DNA from: Malachius bipustulatus
Taxonomy: Eukaryota > Arthropoda > Insecta > Coleoptera > Melyridae
DNA: 64,000 nucleotides
NCBI GenBank assembly: GCA_910589415.1
Contig: OU342631.1
Coordinates: 14,074,001-14,138,000, forward strand
Direction: 5' to 3'
The notes beneath the pieces are model-generated. The model saw only the letters and a program-made list of their open reading frames with translations, was not told where the DNA came from and did not search any database. The translations under genes and the position numbers were made by a program. This document shows, piece after piece, positions 60,129-64,000 of the stretch. Numbering within the stretch: the stretch's first letter is position 1; every line of letters starts with the position of its first letter.

Positions 60129-63100
60129 TGAAACGAACCGAAATACATTCAAAAAAAAAAAAAAAATCACCTCTATCAAACACCGCCAATTTTTTTTCGC
60201 TTAATCATCTGAGAAATCACCAGCTTCCAAGTATAAGAATTTATCTAAAGTTTAGTGTGAAGATAACAATATCCTTGAAGGACAATACCTACGTGCCCAT
60301 GTAAAAGGAGCCTGTCGGGATGTCATACAAAAGGACCCATTTCTTTATTAGTCTTATTTATCTCTCGGCAAATAATTTTCATAGGTATTGAATACCAACG
60401 TCTCGTCTCCAGCGATATGGTCTAGCGTTGCATTATAGCTAATGTATATTTAAGTGACTAGCCTACCTGGCTACCATAGAATTTCATAACCCAACTCTAT
60501 TCAACCCCAGACGGTAGTAAATTTTTACAAGCTACCATGAAATCGTTTTAAAGCTAGAAACACTCTAATGGGCAGTTTATTGTTACAAATAGGAAGAAAG
60601 GAGATTGTTCAGTTCAAAGGAAAAGTTCTTTGAATAAACCGACAATATACACGAGGGTCCAGGAAGGGAGAATTGGCGATTGAAGTGAGGTATCCACGTT
60701 GGTACTTAAAAACTCATTAGAGAACCTACGTCACAAGAGAAGAGAGTAGGTTAACTAGGATTGGTTAAACCGGATGAAAAATGATTCCGATTGGAAGGGA
60801 CACACCACCCACGCCCACTGCCGGAGATTTTTTGAGGAAAGCCGAAGTTTTTGAAACGAAAGCTAGGACAGTTGAAATTTAACTTTCGAAGCAGTAACTA
60901 GTAAAATCTTAAAGAGCCTTTTAGTGACTTCCTGCTCCTGCCGTTATTTCTCGCACTTCAGTACTACTTCAGGTGATCTAATTTTGTCTCGCGAACGGGA
61001 AATTTGTGGAAGGTGTTTTTTTTTTACCCCGAGTGTTAGTGAAACGAAGATGGAGAGACAAATCAACCACTGCCCACCACCGTCCTCCAAGACCTGCAGC
61101 GTTGGAAACCATCCAGACGAAGGCCCCCGTTGAGCTCCGACACCCCGAGGGCTCATAAAAGGTCAGGTGTACATTTTACAACAATTATGATATTTTCTTG
61201 CTCATACCTATTTTTTTCGATCATCTTTACTTGAACATATCCATAACATTTTTTTATCAACCTGTGTGTTTATATAGCGGCCATGGATGTTTCATTAATA
61301 ATAATAAGTATACTAGAATATTTTAATTTTTAATTTATTATTTATTATAATTATTTGTGAGGTATAGGGAGATTATTTTGCATTTTATTTAATCAAATTT
61401 TAAACCAATCATTATCAACCGATATGGTAAAACCCTTGAAAAAGATATTTAATTACTACTTATGGCATTTCCTCTAGGAACAAATGAGGCCAAATTCATT
61501 AATTTCCGAATCAATCAATTTTAGAATTAATTCATGCTAAGGCACTTAAAGCAAAATAGGACATGACCAAATGAAATTAATCCACTTAAAATCAAGTGGT
61601 TCGTTTTTGTACAAAACTCTCTTTCGTTTTTTTTCTCCGCGACAACATTCGCCAGAATGTAATAAAAAGGGTAGTAAGATGACTCATTGGGGTTTAAGGC
61701 TTCCGTTTCAAAGAAAACGCAAGCGTGTGAGTGAGAAGGCAAACAGTGTGACAGTAGTTAGTAGTAGAGCAAAGAAAAGGGTTAAAAGGCCATGTGTGGA
61801 ACTTAGACACAATGAGTTCATGTAAGTACCTTTCGATCTAGGACCTGTTAATGAATCGTCGCTTGTCTATACACTGGCGCTCGGAGAATGAGGCAGTGTT
61901 AATTCAATGCAAAATCAAGCTTTTCTAAGCATATATGCATTCTGGGTTTATATCAAAAGAACCTCTGGTTGGTATATAGGCTGTTTAGGTGGGAGATACC
62001 TAGTTTATTAATAAAGCTAATAAACTATATCTTTACAGATAGCACTAGCACTATGGTTTGAATATCGAATAAAAGATCAGTTTCATGATCTCAGATAAGA
62101 TTTGGTAAATTTTCTTACCAAGACTTATATTTTCCATTTGTGACTATAAAGAAATAATTATCAGGTGCATTTCCAATAATCAACACGGTCAAATAGCCGA
62201 GTTTCAACACAGACTCTCACAGTCGAAATATACCTATTAAATCATCTTTCTAAATGATATTGCTCATCTACAATATTTTCCTAGCTCCGTCTAATCATCA
62301 GGGAAATGTCTCAGCATCCACAATCACTACGAAAAGGACCGATTAATTTTAATTGTCAGCACCTCTTCAGTTTTTCTTCATTGTACGATGAACCTCTCAA
62401 CTTTAAAACAACAGAAAAAGAGCCAAACATTTTCTCTCTTTTTCGAATAATCATTTATCGACGTTTCCATGCAAATAAGTTCATACACTTCAAATTATCC
62501 GACTTTTCCGGAAACAAATCAAGGAAGTGACCCCAGTTTCTCTGGGACTTCATCGAGAAATTATTATTTTATCAAACAAGTATCCGTTCCTGGAAACTAC
62601 ATTCTAAGCACATTTTAATTGCTTGTCGTTCATTACAAACAGGAAAAATCCTATAAATTGTTGTGGCAATCAAAATCCAACTTTTCCAAACATTTATTCT
62701 CATATATCTTCATGGATTCCTATCCAAATAATCTTTCTTGGAATCTATACTCTAATAAGTTGGTACCATCACTATGTGGGAAAACCCAAACCGTTCGCCC
62801 TTCTTGGTTTGAGGCTGGCAAAAGAGGATCCATCTCCTCTAGCCACTCCCGAGAACCAAGGTACAAGGTTTTCACGACGCCGTCTCCTCCATGCAGGCAG
62901 CAATGTGATCGCGTCGGTTTGGTCCTGGAAGCAGCTTCTTGGCAGCTGACTGACAAATGAGAATACAACCTCTCTAGCCATTCAAGCGGACCAAGCTGGG
63001 CTATCACCATGCCACCTCTATTAATTTAGAGCTCTCGCTTTGTGGTAGTTGCCAAGGGTCCCACATAGCATTCAACCAGAAGTGACTAGTCTATCTTAGT

Positions 63101-64000
63101 TAAGTTGCAGCAGTTAGATTTCAGTAAATCGTAAAACCTACTATGCCCAACAAGGCAACAACAAAACCCAAAACTACATTTATCAACAGATACTATAACC
63201 AATTATGCCCAAAGCGGCCAAACCTAAACCATATTTATAAACAAATATTATCGCCCAAAAGCGGCCAAACCAAAACCATATTTATAAACAAATATTATCG
63301 CCCAAAAGCGGCCAAACCAAAACCATATTTATAAACAATATTATCAACAATCATGCCCAAAGAGGCCAAACCTAAACCATATTTATAAACAAATATTATC
63401 GCCCAAAAGAGGCCAAACCAAAACCATAAATATTATCGCCCAAAAGCGGCCAAACCAAAACCATATTCATCAACAAATATTATGCCCAAAACGGCTAAAC
63501 CAAAACTATATTTAATAACAAATATTATCAACAATCATGCCCAAAAGCGGCTAAACCAAAACCATATTTATAAGCAAATGTTATCAACAATCATGTCCAA
63601 AAGCGGCTAAACCAAAAATATATTTATAAACAAATATTATCAACAATCATGTCCAAAAGCGGCTAAACCAAAAATATATTTATAAACAAATACTATCAAC
63701 AATCATGCCCAAAGCGGGTAAACCAAAACTATATTTATAACAAACATTATAAACAATTATGCCCAACGAGGCCAAATCAACAGTATATTTTATATCAAAT
63801 GTGATAAAACCATCACGCCTAAAAAGGCATAAACAAAAATCAAAATACCAGCAAACATTACCTATTAGCCCAAGAGGCCCAACAAAAATTATTAAACTTA
63901 CATCAAAATACCAACAATTATAATAAAATTCTATACCAACCAGACGGTCAACGAAAACAACATAATTATTCAGCAAATTGCTGCAACGATAAATATAAAA
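60129..64000 (+). repeat. 3' long terminal repeat (first 3872 bp; runs off the window)
   Basis: Copy of 53510..57381 at a constant offset of 6619 bp. Near-complete identity implies a very young insertion, since LTRs are identical when inserted. Open frames within it duplicate those in the 5' LTR and have no recognisable domains. The predicted end is near position 65667, outside the window, so the target duplication cannot be checked. Confidence 0.88.
63179..63769. repeat. minisatellite inside the 3' LTR
   Basis: Second copy of the 47-57-bp array described at 56560, in the same order and with the same unit variants, so no unit has been gained or lost since insertion. Confidence 0.9.

Larger units (their letters stand above)
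35092..64000 (+). other. vestigial downstream intron (continues past the window)
   Basis: Starts with the donor GTACGA after the TDU exon. No sequence resembling a Vg C-terminal exon is visible to the window end, so at least 28.9 kb of intron is inferred. Most of it is transposable-element sequence. The alternative is that a short, diverged exon was missed or that the gene ends in an alternative terminal exon I did not recognise. Confidence 0.6.

Noticed and set aside
35092..64000. C-terminal vg exons
   Set aside because: I looked for GC-richer frames with splice borders and Vg-like aromatic/His-rich ends and found none; the candidates at 49657..49975 and 52683..53112 do not fit.
1..64000. 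tRNA, rRNA, CRISPR arrays or bacterial-type operons
   Set aside because: No B-box plus A-box pairs, no rRNA-like blocks and no regularly spaced direct repeats with unique spacers; the tandem arrays seen are minisatellites.
53510..64000. Simple tandem segmental duplication with a 6.6-kb period
   Set aside because: It remains formally possible, but a polypurine tract ending exactly at the repeat start and a tRNA-Phe primer-binding site fit an LTR element much better.

Overview
The window is a TE-rich, AT-rich piece of an insect genome. It carries two coding exons of one recognisable host gene, the wing-selector transcriptional cofactor vestigial (vg), on the + strand at 23236..23485 and 34924..35091. 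The second exon encodes the Tondu (TDU) motif that binds Scalloped/TEAD. Both exons have clean AG/GT borders and join in frame (phase 1). The intron between them is 11.4 kb. No first exon is seen in the 23.2 kb upstream and no C-terminal exon in the 28.9 kb downstream, so the gene continues beyond both edges. Insect origin is supported by the Vg-type TDU sequence, by insect-type LINE and Tc1/mariner-like remnants, and by a primer-binding site complementary to insect tRNA-Phe. I cannot fix the order or species.

Layout. 1-23 kb: upstream vg intron or flank with a series of non-autonomous inverted-repeat elements (143..785, 4141..5248, 5316..7200, 7293..7850, 9770..10623, 13165..13811, 20370..21248), a tandem-repeat element (9421..10815) and an internally deleted LINE with perfect 13-bp target-site duplications (15362..16605). 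23-35 kb: the two vg exons, with decayed Tc1/mariner relics, a nested inverted repeat (24300..24930) and an unclassified CCCAGGTA-ended element (29069..30449) in the intron. 37-44 kb: a nested TE cluster made of a 5'-truncated RTE-like LINE with an intact 842-codon frame (37495..40072), half of another element (40271..40618), and a long-armed foldback element (40619..44257) that holds a second LINE in its left arm and a small MITE in its loop. 45-52 kb: a MITE, a long-TIR DNA transposon with a broken antisense transposase, a CR1-like LINE relic and a 1-kb foldback element.

53.5-64 kb: the most unusual object, a young LTR retrotransposon whose LTRs appear to be about 5.5 kb long (5' LTR 53510..59048; 3' LTR from 60129 running off the window). 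The two copies are colinear without indels over 3872 bp. The internal region is only 1080 bp, with a tRNA-Phe-type primer-binding site, a polypurine tract and no gag or pol, so it is a non-autonomous LARD-like element with minisatellites inside the LTR.

Apart from vg no intact host gene is visible. Nearly all other open frames lie inside repeats or in AT-rich sequence without recognisable protein features. Recurrent CAGGGTG termini flanked by TA link many otherwise unrelated inverted-repeat elements and point to Tc1/mariner-type mobilisation.
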